The notes under the pieces are model-generated. The model did no database searches, was not told where the DNA came from, and worked only from the letters and a program-made list of their open reading frames with translations. The position numbers and the translations under genes are program-made. Source: Dehalococcoidia bacterium (GTDB lineage: Bacteria > Chloroflexota > Dehalococcoidia > UBA6926). Taken from it: a stretch of DNA of 9,567 nucleotides. Positions 1 to 6,728 of this stretch are shown one piece after another. The stretch covers positions 1 through 9,567 of the forward strand of contig JAPYRO010000034.1 in NCBI GenBank assembly GCA_029941095.1. Direction: 5' to 3'. Numbering within the stretch: position 1 is the stretch's first letter; the number at the start of each line of letters is the position of its first letter.

Positions 1-1691
1 GTAGTGGCATGTTTGAATGTTCCGATGGTTGGGTAGGATTGTCTCCAATCGTTGAGACTCAGTGGACGAGATTAGTCGAATGGATGGAAGAACCTGCATT
101 GCAAGACGAGATGTTTTTGGATCTTAGAGTGAGGGCAGAGAATGCAGAATTTATTAATGTCCTAGTCGGTGAATTTGTGAATAAGTTCACGGTGTTAGAT
201 TTTGTTGAAAAAGCTCAAGAGCGGCGTATACCTGCTGCACCTGTTAGCACTCCCGCTGGATTGGCAAACAATCCCCATCTGAACGAACGCGGATATTTCC
301 AAAAGATAACCCATCCTAAAATAGGAGAATACACCTTGCCTGGAACTCCAGCATTATTTACTGAGACTCCGGCAACAATAAGGCGCCCTGCTCCACTATT
401 AGGTGAACATTCCGAAGAAATACTTCGTGAATTTTCGATTCCAAGAGCCAATAAAGAAATTTATCCTAATGTAGGGACCAGCGATTCACCTTTACCTTTA
501 AGTGGTGTTAGAGTCACCGATCTTACTAGAATATGGGTTGGACCTTACGGGACCCGACAATTGGCCGATTTTGGAGCAGAGGTAATTAAGATAGAATCAT
601 CGCTGTTTGATGCAGCCTCTCGTATGACAGGTCTTTCCCCAATGCATCCAGAGTTGAACAGAAATAAGATGAGTATAACAGTTGATCTTCACCATAAAGA
701 AGGTCAAAACATTGTACGTAATCTTGCCGCTGAAAGTGATGCACTTACCGAGAATTATGCGGCCGGTGCGTTGGCGAGATGGGATCTTGATTACGAAAGC
801 ATCCAGAAAACCAATCCTGGAATCGTATATTTGAGTATGCCGGGATGGGGTTCTACCGGACCTTTTAATAAGCATGTTTTATTTGGCTTACAAGCGCAGA
901 CAGCATCAGGCGTTACACATTTATGGGGCCACCCTGATTCCCCACCTGCTTTACGTTGTGGAGCGTACTACGCTGATTTTTTTGTTGGCGCTCAATCGGC
1001 ATTTATGCTGGAGACAGCTTTGTACCATAAACAGAAAACAGGGATAGGACAACGTATCGAGGTGTCCCAGGTGGAAGCACAAGCCAATGCCTTGGGAGTT
1101 CCTATGTTGGACTATTTTATAAACGGGGTTGACCAGCAACCAACTGGTAATGTCCGAAACCATGCTGCGCCGCACGGGGTATATGAATGTATAGGAGAAG
1201 ATGCTTGGGCATGTATATCCTGTGAAGATCAAGAAGAATGGGAGGCACTGATTAAAGGTATAACGCCCATAAATGCAGATTCCCCAGAATGGACTTCCGA
1301 TCCAGCTTTCTCAACATTTGAAGCCAGAATTAGCAATAGAGAGCAATTAGACGGGCACATAACAGAATGGACTAGAACCTTGACTCCTAGACAAGTAATG
1401 AGTACCTTGCAGCGACATGGTGTCGCAGCTAGCATCGTTCAGACAACAGAAGATGTTTATTATGATCCCCATTTAAATGCACGAGGTTTTATAGTTAATG
1501 TAGATCATCCAGAACCTCAGTGGGGCACGGTAGGCCACGCAAAGTTCTCGGCACAACTTTCTGAGACTCCTGGTTCTATAAGAAAAGGAGCTCCAAGATT
1601 GGGACAAGATAATTCCTACGTGCTTAGAGAGTTACTAGGTTATTCAAGTTCTGATGTCGACCAATTGATAAGTGATGGCATACTGGTTTAG
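1..1691 (+). CDS. Tandem CaiB/BaiF (family III) CoA-transferase, 5' partial
   Basis: Family III CoA-transferases move CoA between carboxylic acids through an aspartyl-CoA thioester, in the cytosol. The frame is open to the window edge, so the Met at base 9 is internal and the true start lies upstream. Counting from that Met, residues 1-148 are the C-terminal part of one CaiB unit (NPHLNERGYF, then TPATIRRPAPLLGEHSEEIL). After a short linker a second, complete unit begins at about residue 163 (PLSGVRVTDLTRIWVGPYG, then GAEVIKIE). It has the NRNK..ITVDL segment, the GWGSTGPF turn and a probable catalytic Asp323 in GAYYADFFVG. It ends with a second copy of the tail motif (DPHLNARGF, then TPGSIRKGAPRLGQD). 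The two matching tails show an internal duplication, so the whole protein is probably about twice the usual 400 residues. It is convergent with the Mo-hydroxylase gene. Family is certain; substrate is unknown. Confidence 0.93.
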   Translation, partial: SGMFECSDGWVGLSPIVETQWTRLVEWMEEPALQDEMFLDLRVRAENAEFINVLVGEFVNKFTVLDFVEKAQERRIPAAPVSTPAGLANNPHLNERGYFQKITHPKIGEYTLPGTPALFTETPATIRRPAPLLGEHSEEILREFSIPRANKEIYPNVGTSDSPLPLSGVRVTDLTRIWVGPYGTRQLADFGAEVIKIESSLFDAASRMTGLSPMHPELNRNKMSITVDLHHKEGQNIVRNLAAESDALTENYAAGALARWDLDYESIQKTNPGIVYLSMPGWGSTGPFNKHVLFGLQAQTASGVTHLWGHPDSPPALRCGAYYADFFVGAQSAFMLETALYHKQKTGIGQRIEVSQVEAQANALGVPMLDYFINGVDQQPTGNVRNHAAPHGVYECIGEDAWACISCEDQEEWEALIKGITPINADSPEWTSDPAFSTFEARISNREQLDGHITEWTRTLTPRQVMSTLQRHGVAASIVQTTEDVYYDPHLNARGFIVNVDHPEPQWGTVGHAKFSAQLSETPGSIRKGAPRLGQDNSYVLRELLGYSSSDVDQLISDGILV

Positions 1692-1700
1692 TCGACAGGT

Positions 1701-3938
1701 CTATTTTGGGTGCAATAGGTTGTATATCTTTTCGGAGGTTATGGGTAAATCTTCTACTCTTACTCCTATCGCATCTTCTATGGCGTTAGCGATGGCGGCT
1801 GCCGTGGGAGTATTTGAGCTTTCCCCAGCGGATTTGACGTTGTAAGAGCCAGATCCTATTTCGTTCTGCAATAGAGATGTTTTCATAATGGGCAGGTCTT
1901 TTCCAGTAGGAATCTTGAAATCTGCAAGCGATGGGTTACTTACCCTACCACTTTCGTCTATTATCAGTTCTTCCATCAATGCAAAACCTATTGCTTGTAC
2001 TACTCCTCCATCTATTTGGCCTTGATGTGTGGTTGGGTTAATAATAGTCCCGACGTCGTGACTTGTTGTAAAATTACGTAGAAATATTTGCCCTGTCTCT
2101 GGGTCAATTTCGACTTCTGCGATTTGTGCTCCGTAAGAAGTTGTGGGTGACGCTGTGGTCTCGTTTACATGCCCAACAGTGTTGATAGGTAATCCAGTTC
2201 TATTGAGCAGCTCGCTGATTTCGATCATCTCAGAATTTCTGTTAACAATATGTTTGTCTTTAATCGATAGTGTTTCTTCTGGCCATCCCATTAATTCAGC
2301 TGCTCTTTTATATAGCTCTTCTTTTGCAGCTTTTCCGGCAATGTGTGCAGCTTCGACTGCTATCCTAGTTGTGTGGCTGCCCCCGATCCCAGAATCGAAT
2401 TTTGTGAACGTGGTGTTTTGAGGCTTTACACTAATAGATTCTGTAGGTAAGGAAAGCTCCTCGCTAATAACTTGTTGTATAACAGTATATTGACCCGCAC
2501 CTTGCTCAAATAAGGGCGTGTAAGCTGTTATGGTTCCGCTCGGTTCCATTGTTAATGAGACGCTAGTTTCTCCTCCAGGAGCGCCATGATCTCCCATAGC
2601 GATACCTCGCCCAACGTGATTTCCTTTAGGCGAGAAATACCCTGCAGTTTGGGCAGCGAGTTCTAGAGTTTCTCCAGCATTTATGTTTTCAAAATAATGC
2701 CCTGTTGAGGTCGCTTCACCGTTTCCAATTATATTTTTAATCCGGAATTCGTAAGGATCCATATTTATTTTCCTAGCTAAAGCATCTATGTGTGATTCTG
2801 CTGCAAAAATAGCCTGGGGAGCACCTGGTGCTCGGTAGTGACCGCTAGGAACTGTGTTTGTATAAACTTGGTAGGAATCAATATTGACGTGAGGAATCCT
2901 GTAAGGACTTCCAGCTAGATGTGCTGCACCCACTAAATTAGTAGATGGCACTGGCTTATAGCCGCCATAAGCTCCACTGTCCCACATTGCTTTGGCGTCC
3001 CATGCTACTAGTGTCCCATCATTTTTTATACCTGCGCGAATTTCCATTTCTCCTCCATGGCGGGGGTTTCCTGCTATAAGCTCTTCCGAGTAATCCATGC
3101 TCATGCGAACAGGTTTTTTGGAGTCTTTTGCAAGAGCAAAGCATAGAGGTATGTCCATGGAACTTCCCTTTCCACCAAACTCTCCTCCAATATATGTTGG
3201 GTTCACGGTGAATTTTTCTGCTTCTATACCAAAGGCTGCTGAGAGTTGGCTTCTCATCATAAATGGAGCCTTGTTGCTTGCCCAAATTTGTATCTGGTCT
3301 TGCTTATCAACCCAAACCATGCAAGTGTGAGGTTCAAGATAACCTTGGTGGCCTTTCGGAGTTGAATATGTGCTTTCAACAATTATGTCAGACTCCTTGA
3401 AACCAACTTCGATATCGCCTTTATTCCAATTATCGTGAGCATATATATTTAGATGTCGATCGGTCACTTTTTTAGGTAGGCCTACATATTCATTTAGATT
3501 TGGATGTAATGTTGGCGCGTTGTCAGTGGCAGCTGAATGTATATTCGTTACCGCTTCTAATTCTTGATAATTGACCTCTATTAGAGACAGCGCTTGTTCA
3601 GCGATTTCTTTATCTGTTGCTGCGACCGCTGCAACTTTGTCACCAATAAACCTGACCCTTTCATTGGCCAAAATAGGCACATCAAACAATCTGCGCCCAA
3701 TCTTGATATTTTTAAGATCTTCTCCTGTTAATACTGAATACACTCCGGGCAAAGCTTTTGCTTTCGTTACATCAATTGATAATATTTTAGCGTGTGGGTA
3801 GGGACTTCTTAGAATCTTCCCCCAGAGAACATCATTTAATTGGTTATCTAAAGTATATTTAGCTTTTCCTGTAACTTTTTCGGGGCCATCGGCTCTGGTC
3901 ACTGACCGACCTAAACTACTGTATTCCTGATTATCCAT
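1701..3938 (-). CDS. Molybdopterin-binding large subunit of a xanthine dehydrogenase/aldehyde oxidase-family hydroxylase
   Basis: This 745-residue protein is the Mo-cofactor subunit of a molybdenum hydroxylase, the class that uses water to hydroxylate aldehydes or N-heterocycles. From the ATG at 3938, residues about 20-135 form the hammerhead domain (RADGPEKVTGKAKYT, then LRSPYPHAKI). Two MoCo-binding domains follow. The first carries GGEFGGK at 251-257 (usual form GGGFGGK) and HYRAPGAPQ around Arg369. The second has GIGGSHTTR and SAGESSNTPTAAAIANAI near the C-terminus, where Glu706 matches the conserved catalytic Glu. It has neither the AYRCSFR motif of CO dehydrogenase nor any Fe-S or FAD domain, so it should need partner subunits, and none is encoded in this window. 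An in-frame TTG at 3950 is a weaker start because it overlaps the ribosome binding site of the ATG. The gene follows leuS by 32 bases and is probably co-transcribed with it. Substrate cannot be told. Confidence 0.93.
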   Translation of the reverse strand: MDNQEYSSLGRSVTRADGPEKVTGKAKYTLDNQLNDVLWGKILRSPYPHAKILSIDVTKAKALPGVYSVLTGEDLKNIKIGRRLFDVPILANERVRFIGDKVAAVAATDKEIAEQALSLIEVNYQELEAVTNIHSAATDNAPTLHPNLNEYVGLPKKVTDRHLNIYAHDNWNKGDIEVGFKESDIIVESTYSTPKGHQGYLEPHTCMVWVDKQDQIQIWASNKAPFMMRSQLSAAFGIEAEKFTVNPTYIGGEFGGKGSSMDIPLCFALAKDSKKPVRMSMDYSEELIAGNPRHGGEMEIRAGIKNDGTLVAWDAKAMWDSGAYGGYKPVPSTNLVGAAHLAGSPYRIPHVNIDSYQVYTNTVPSGHYRAPGAPQAIFAAESHIDALARKINMDPYEFRIKNIIGNGEATSTGHYFENINAGETLELAAQTAGYFSPKGNHVGRGIAMGDHGAPGGETSVSLTMEPSGTITAYTPLFEQGAGQYTVIQQVISEELSLPTESISVKPQNTTFTKFDSGIGGSHTTRIAVEAAHIAGKAAKEELYKRAAELMGWPEETLSIKDKHIVNRNSEMIEISELLNRTGLPINTVGHVNETTASPTTSYGAQIAEVEIDPETGQIFLRNFTTSHDVGTIINPTTHQGQIDGGVVQAIGFALMEELIIDESGRVSNPSLADFKIPTGKDLPIMKTSLLQNEIGSGSYNVKSAGESSNTPTAAAIANAIEDAIGVRVEDLPITSEKIYNLLHPK

Positions 3939-3943
3939 AGTAA

Positions 3944-3948
3944 CTCCC
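3944..3948 (-). promoter_or_regulatory. Ribosome binding site deciding the Mo-hydroxylase start
   Basis: On the minus strand GGGAG lies 5 bases before the ATG at 3938. This supports that ATG over the TTG at 3950, which lies inside the site. The site lies within the 32-base gap after leuS. Confidence 0.65.
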
Positions 3949-3970
3949 AAATAATTGAATCATTTAATAT

Positions 3971-6448
3971 TTATTTAGTTACGAAATTAATAAGCCGTTT
4001 GGCTACATATATCGAATTTCTAGGTTTCTGATTATTTAAAGAAAGTTTGGTTTTCTCGCTGCTCAAAGCTGCAGCAATCGCGTCATCTTCACTGACATCT
4101 GCGGAAAGCTCTATTCGATCACGAACCTTTCCGTCGATTTGGACAATTAGGGTAAACGTGTCTTCTAATAGTAGTGCTTCCTCCCATTTGGGCCATGATT
4201 GTTGGTGAATGCTGTATTCATTACCTACCATCTCCCAAAGTTCTTCTGATAAATGTGGAGCTATAGGAGATAGCAGTTTTAGGAGAGTATCGTAGGCAAA
4301 ATTCCAGGACGTTGGTTTCATATAATTAGCGGAAAGTGTCTGTAACAAATTAGTTAAGGTCATCATAGCAGCGATAGCAGTATTAAATTGGAACGATTCA
4401 ATATCTTCGTGGACCTTTTTTATTGTTTTGTGAAGTTCTCTCGTTAACTTATTGTCATCACTAAGAGATTCTTTTTGAATTTCCGAAGTATTTCTCAAAT
4501 CTGCCATATCCCATAATCTATTAAACCATCTTGAGATACCTCGAATACCCTGCGTATCCCAAATCCCACCTTGATCCCAAGGACCGACAAACATCAGGTA
4601 CGTTCTAACAGCGTCGGCACCCAGACGAGAAATTTGGTCGTCAGGGTTAATCACGTTCCCTCTGCTCTTACTCATTTTTTCGTGATCGTCACCAAGAATG
4701 ATCCCTTGGTTAAACAATTTTATGAAGGGCTCGTTGAAATCTACTAGGCCAATGTCTCTGAGGGCTTTAGTGAAAAATCTTGCGTATAGCAGGTGCATTA
4801 CGGCATGTTCTGCTCCTCCCGTATAAAGATCCACTGGAGCCCATTTATGGACATCCTGTTTACTAAACGGTTGTTCTTCTTTGCTGTTTGGACTCGTGTA
4901 GCGGAATTGATACCAAGAAGAGTCTACAAAAGTATCCATTGTATCGGTCTCTCTTTGAGCGGGTTTACCACATTCTGGGCAATGTGTATTGAGGAATTCC
5001 AGGTTTTCTTTAAGAGGTGATTCTCCGGTTGGTTTAAAATCTGCATGCTCAGGCAACAAAACTGGAAGATCCTTTTCGGGGACAGGAACTGTACCACACT
5101 CTTCACAATAAATAATCGGTATGGGAGTTCCCCAATATCTTTGTCTGGAGATTAGCCAATCTCGAATTCGGTAAGTTATGGTTTGTTTACCTTGTGACAG
5201 GGATTCTAGATGTGCTGTTATTTTGGATTTTGCTTCTTCGCTCTGTAATCCATTAAAACTGTCAGAGTTTACGATTACACCTGGTTCTACCCAAGCTTCT
5301 TCAAGTGGTGTTCCATCCCAATCGTCTGGAGCGACGACCATTTTTATTGGCAGATCTTGCGTTATAGCAAAGTCGTAATCACGTTGGTCGTGCGCAGGCA
5401 CACCCATCACAGCACCTGTTCCGTATGACCCTAATACATAATCTGCGATAAATAGTGAAATTTTTTCACCGTTAAGCGGATTCACACAATAGGATCCTAG
5501 AGGCACGCCGAATTTGTTGTTTTCGGTGGAAAGCCTTTCAATCTCCGTTTGCTTTTTTGCTTCAGCCACGTACTTTTCCACGCGCTCTTTGTTTTCCTGG
5601 GTGGTTAGCTCAGGAACCAATGGGTGTTCCGGTGCCAGCACCATAAAAGTGACTCCGTATGTGGTGTCCGGCCTGGTGGTAAAAACTTTTAGCGACTTGG
5701 CAATTAGTAGTGGTTCTGCAAGGTCGAATTCGATTTCGGTTCCCTCGGATCGGCCTATCCAATTATCTTGCATAACGTTAATTTTAGCGGGCCAGTCAGT
5801 CGAATTATGATCTAGTAATTCCTCGGCATAATCTGTGATTTTGAAAAACCATTGCTCTAGATCCTTTTGGTAAACAGCTGTACCGCAACGGTCGCAGTTT
5901 CCGTCTGCGTCAACTTGTTCTCGGGCAAGGGTTGTTTGATCTTGCTCGCACCAATTAACAGGAGCCGTTCCTCGATAAGCTAACCCTGTGGAAAAGAATT
6001 TGAGAAAAAACCATTGGTTCCAAGTGTAGTATTCCGGCAGGCAGGTAATCAATTCTCGATCCCAGTCGTAAACTGCCCCCAGTGTTTTTAACTGCCCTCG
6101 CATCTTTTCTACATTGTCGAGTGTCCAGTCTCTTGGATGAATGCTTCTCTCTATTGCTGCGTTTTCGGCAGGTAATCCAAATGCATCGAATCCCATAGGG
6201 TGAAGAACATTATAACCATTCATTCTTTTAAATCTTGCATAGGCGTCTGCGGGGGCTTCAGCATACCAATGTCCAACGTGTAGATCTCCAGACGTATAAG
6301 GAAACATGGTTAGGGCATAAAATTTTGGTCTTGGGTCATCGTCGCTGGCTGCGTACATCCTATCTTCAGTCCATCGAGTTTGCCATTTGGCATCGATCAA
6401 AGTAGGGTCGTATCGAAGATTATATGATTCAGTATCAGTGTTTGACAT
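3971..6448 (-). CDS. leuS: Leucyl-tRNA synthetase
   Basis: LeuS attaches leucine to tRNA-Leu using ATP, in the cytosol. The 825 residues are the normal length for bacterial class Ia LeuS and look complete. The HIGH-type motif is HVGH at 57-60 and KMSKS is at 591-595. A first zinc-site region has Cys167, Cys185 and Cys188. The CP1 editing domain shows the threonine-rich TTRPDT at 257-262 and GAVMGVPAHDQRDYDF, where Asp354 matches the conserved Asp that anchors the mischarged amino acid. A second zinc module has CxxC pairs at 448/451 and 490/493. The anticodon-binding region and the C-terminal domain (LIVQIDGKVRDRIE) are present. The ATG at 6448 is preceded at 5 bases by GGAAAG (6454-6459, minus strand), a modest Shine-Dalgarno sequence. 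The gene is divergent from rpoB and leads into the Mo-hydroxylase gene. Nothing suggests loss of function. Confidence 0.98.
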   Translation of the reverse strand: MSNTDTESYNLRYDPTLIDAKWQTRWTEDRMYAASDDDPRPKFYALTMFPYTSGDLHVGHWYAEAPADAYARFKRMNGYNVLHPMGFDAFGLPAENAAIERSIHPRDWTLDNVEKMRGQLKTLGAVYDWDRELITCLPEYYTWNQWFFLKFFSTGLAYRGTAPVNWCEQDQTTLAREQVDADGNCDRCGTAVYQKDLEQWFFKITDYAEELLDHNSTDWPAKINVMQDNWIGRSEGTEIEFDLAEPLLIAKSLKVFTTRPDTTYGVTFMVLAPEHPLVPELTTQENKERVEKYVAEAKKQTEIERLSTENNKFGVPLGSYCVNPLNGEKISLFIADYVLGSYGTGAVMGVPAHDQRDYDFAITQDLPIKMVVAPDDWDGTPLEEAWVEPGVIVNSDSFNGLQSEEAKSKITAHLESLSQGKQTITYRIRDWLISRQRYWGTPIPIIYCEECGTVPVPEKDLPVLLPEHADFKPTGESPLKENLEFLNTHCPECGKPAQRETDTMDTFVDSSWYQFRYTSPNSKEEQPFSKQDVHKWAPVDLYTGGAEHAVMHLLYARFFTKALRDIGLVDFNEPFIKLFNQGIILGDDHEKMSKSRGNVINPDDQISRLGADAVRTYLMFVGPWDQGGIWDTQGIRGISRWFNRLWDMADLRNTSEIQKESLSDDNKLTRELHKTIKKVHEDIESFQFNTAIAAMMTLTNLLQTLSANYMKPTSWNFAYDTLLKLLSPIAPHLSEELWEMVGNEYSIHQQSWPKWEEALLLEDTFTLIVQIDGKVRDRIELSADVSEDDAIAAALSSEKTKLSLNNQKPRNSIYVAKRLINFVTK

Positions 6449-6486
6449 TAAGTCTTTCCAATTTTTCCGTTCCGTAATTTCTGTAT

Positions 6487-6516
6487 ATTATAAACATCTT
6501 TTTTTAGATTTGTTTG
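6487..6516 (-). promoter_or_regulatory. Probable leuS promoter
   Basis: The minus strand has a perfect TATAAT (6487-6492). With an 18-base spacer, CAAACA at 6511-6516 is a poor -35 element that matches only the last three consensus bases. A start near 6480 would give a leader of about 32 bases, too short for a T-box. The -10 is convincing; the -35 is not. Confidence 0.45.
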
Positions 6517-6528
6517 CTTTAAAACACT

Positions 6529-6547
6529 TGACCTTTCACTTAGGTCA
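6529..6547. repeat. Perfect inverted repeat TGACCT-N7-AGGTCA, possible operator
   Basis: Two 6-base half-sites are exactly complementary across a 7-base centre in the leuS-rpoB spacer. The repeat lies 29 bases upstream of the rpoB -35 hexamer and about 50-65 bases upstream of the inferred leuS start. That is a reasonable position for a dimeric regulator acting on either gene. No U-run follows on either strand, so it is not a terminator. No particular regulator family is recognised. Confidence 0.4.
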
Positions 6548-6576
6548 GACAGTTAGAGTGTAGAATGGAGCCAGAA

Positions 6577-6605
6577 TTGACAATAATAGCTACTACAACT
6601 ATACT
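6577..6605 (+). promoter_or_regulatory. Strong sigma-70 type promoter for rpoB
   Basis: TTGACA (6577-6582) is a perfect -35 hexamer. A 17-base spacer leads to TATACT (6600-6605), one base from the TATAAT consensus. The expected transcript start is near 6611-6613, which leaves a leader of about 117 bases before rpoB. Since leuS is divergent, this is the obvious promoter for rpoB inside the window. Confidence 0.75.
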
Positions 6606-6654
6606 TTAATCCGCGTGGTTCTATATAACAATACCTCAAACATAGAAATGTAAT

Positions 6655-6696
6655 AAGCCTACTCGCTTGGCTATAGCTTGGCGTGTGGGTTTTTTT
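6655..6696 (+). terminator. Intrinsic terminator-like hairpin in the rpoB leader
   Basis: Bases 6655-6666 pair with 6681-6692: a 12-pair stem with one T-T mismatch and two G-T wobbles around a 14-base loop. A run of seven T follows (6690-6696), of which the first three lie in the stem. The hairpin points towards rpoB and ends 32 bases before its start codon. No gene lies upstream on this strand back to the divergent leuS, so it can act only on transcripts begun in the spacer. That favours attenuation of rpoB or release of a short RNA of about 85 bases. Confidence 0.7.
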
Positions 6697-6712
6697 CGTG
6701 TTCTAGAAGATC

Positions 6713-6720
6713 AAGGAAGG
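6713..6720 (+). promoter_or_regulatory. rpoB ribosome binding site
   Basis: AAGGAAGG, which runs on into TG, resembles the Shine-Dalgarno consensus. It lies 8 bases before TTG at 6729 and 11 bases before GTG at 6732. No ATG in this frame lies near the site, so rpoB uses a non-ATG start. Confidence 0.65.
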
Positions 6721-6728
6721 TGCTCGCT

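Larger units (their letters stand above)
6612..6728 (+). promoter_or_regulatory. rpoB 5' leader, probable attenuator region
   Basis: The transcribed leader predicted from the promoter contains, in order: a weak hairpin (TTCTAT at 6619-6624 with ATAGAA at 6642-6647), a start-stop triplet pair ATG-TAA followed by TAA (6648-6656), a terminator-like hairpin (6655-6696) and the rpoB ribosome binding site. AGCC (6656-6659) can instead pair with GGCT (6669-6672), which would break the terminator stem. That gives a possible but unproven alternative fold. No known riboswitch, T-box or ribosomal-protein leader was recognised. Confidence 0.5.

Noticed and set aside
9..11. ATG at base 9 as the start of the CoA-transferase
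   Set aside because: The frame is open to the window edge and the protein at this point is already in the middle of a CaiB unit, so the real start lies upstream.
3019..3330. Small open frames overlapping the Mo-hydroxylase gene on both strands
   Set aside because: They overlap conserved cofactor-binding sequence, lack ribosome binding sites, and show no recognisable domain.
1701..3938. Carbon monoxide dehydrogenase large subunit (coxL)
   Set aside because: The Mo loop reads HYRAPGAPQ; the form I motif AYRCSFR and the form II-like motif are both absent.
3948..3950. TTG start for the Mo-hydroxylase gene, giving 749 residues
   Set aside because: It overlaps the GGGAG site that is well placed for the ATG at 3938.
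6561..6566. TAGAAT as another rpoB -10 element
   Set aside because: No acceptable -35 is found 16-18 bases upstream; the TTGACC at 6528-6533 is 27 bases away. The TTGACA-TATACT pair downstream is far better.
6449..6728. T-box leader for leuS, or a tRNA gene in the spacer
   Set aside because: No T-box consensus is present on the leuS strand and the inferred leader is too short. No cloverleaf or GGTTCGA-type T arm is seen on either strand.
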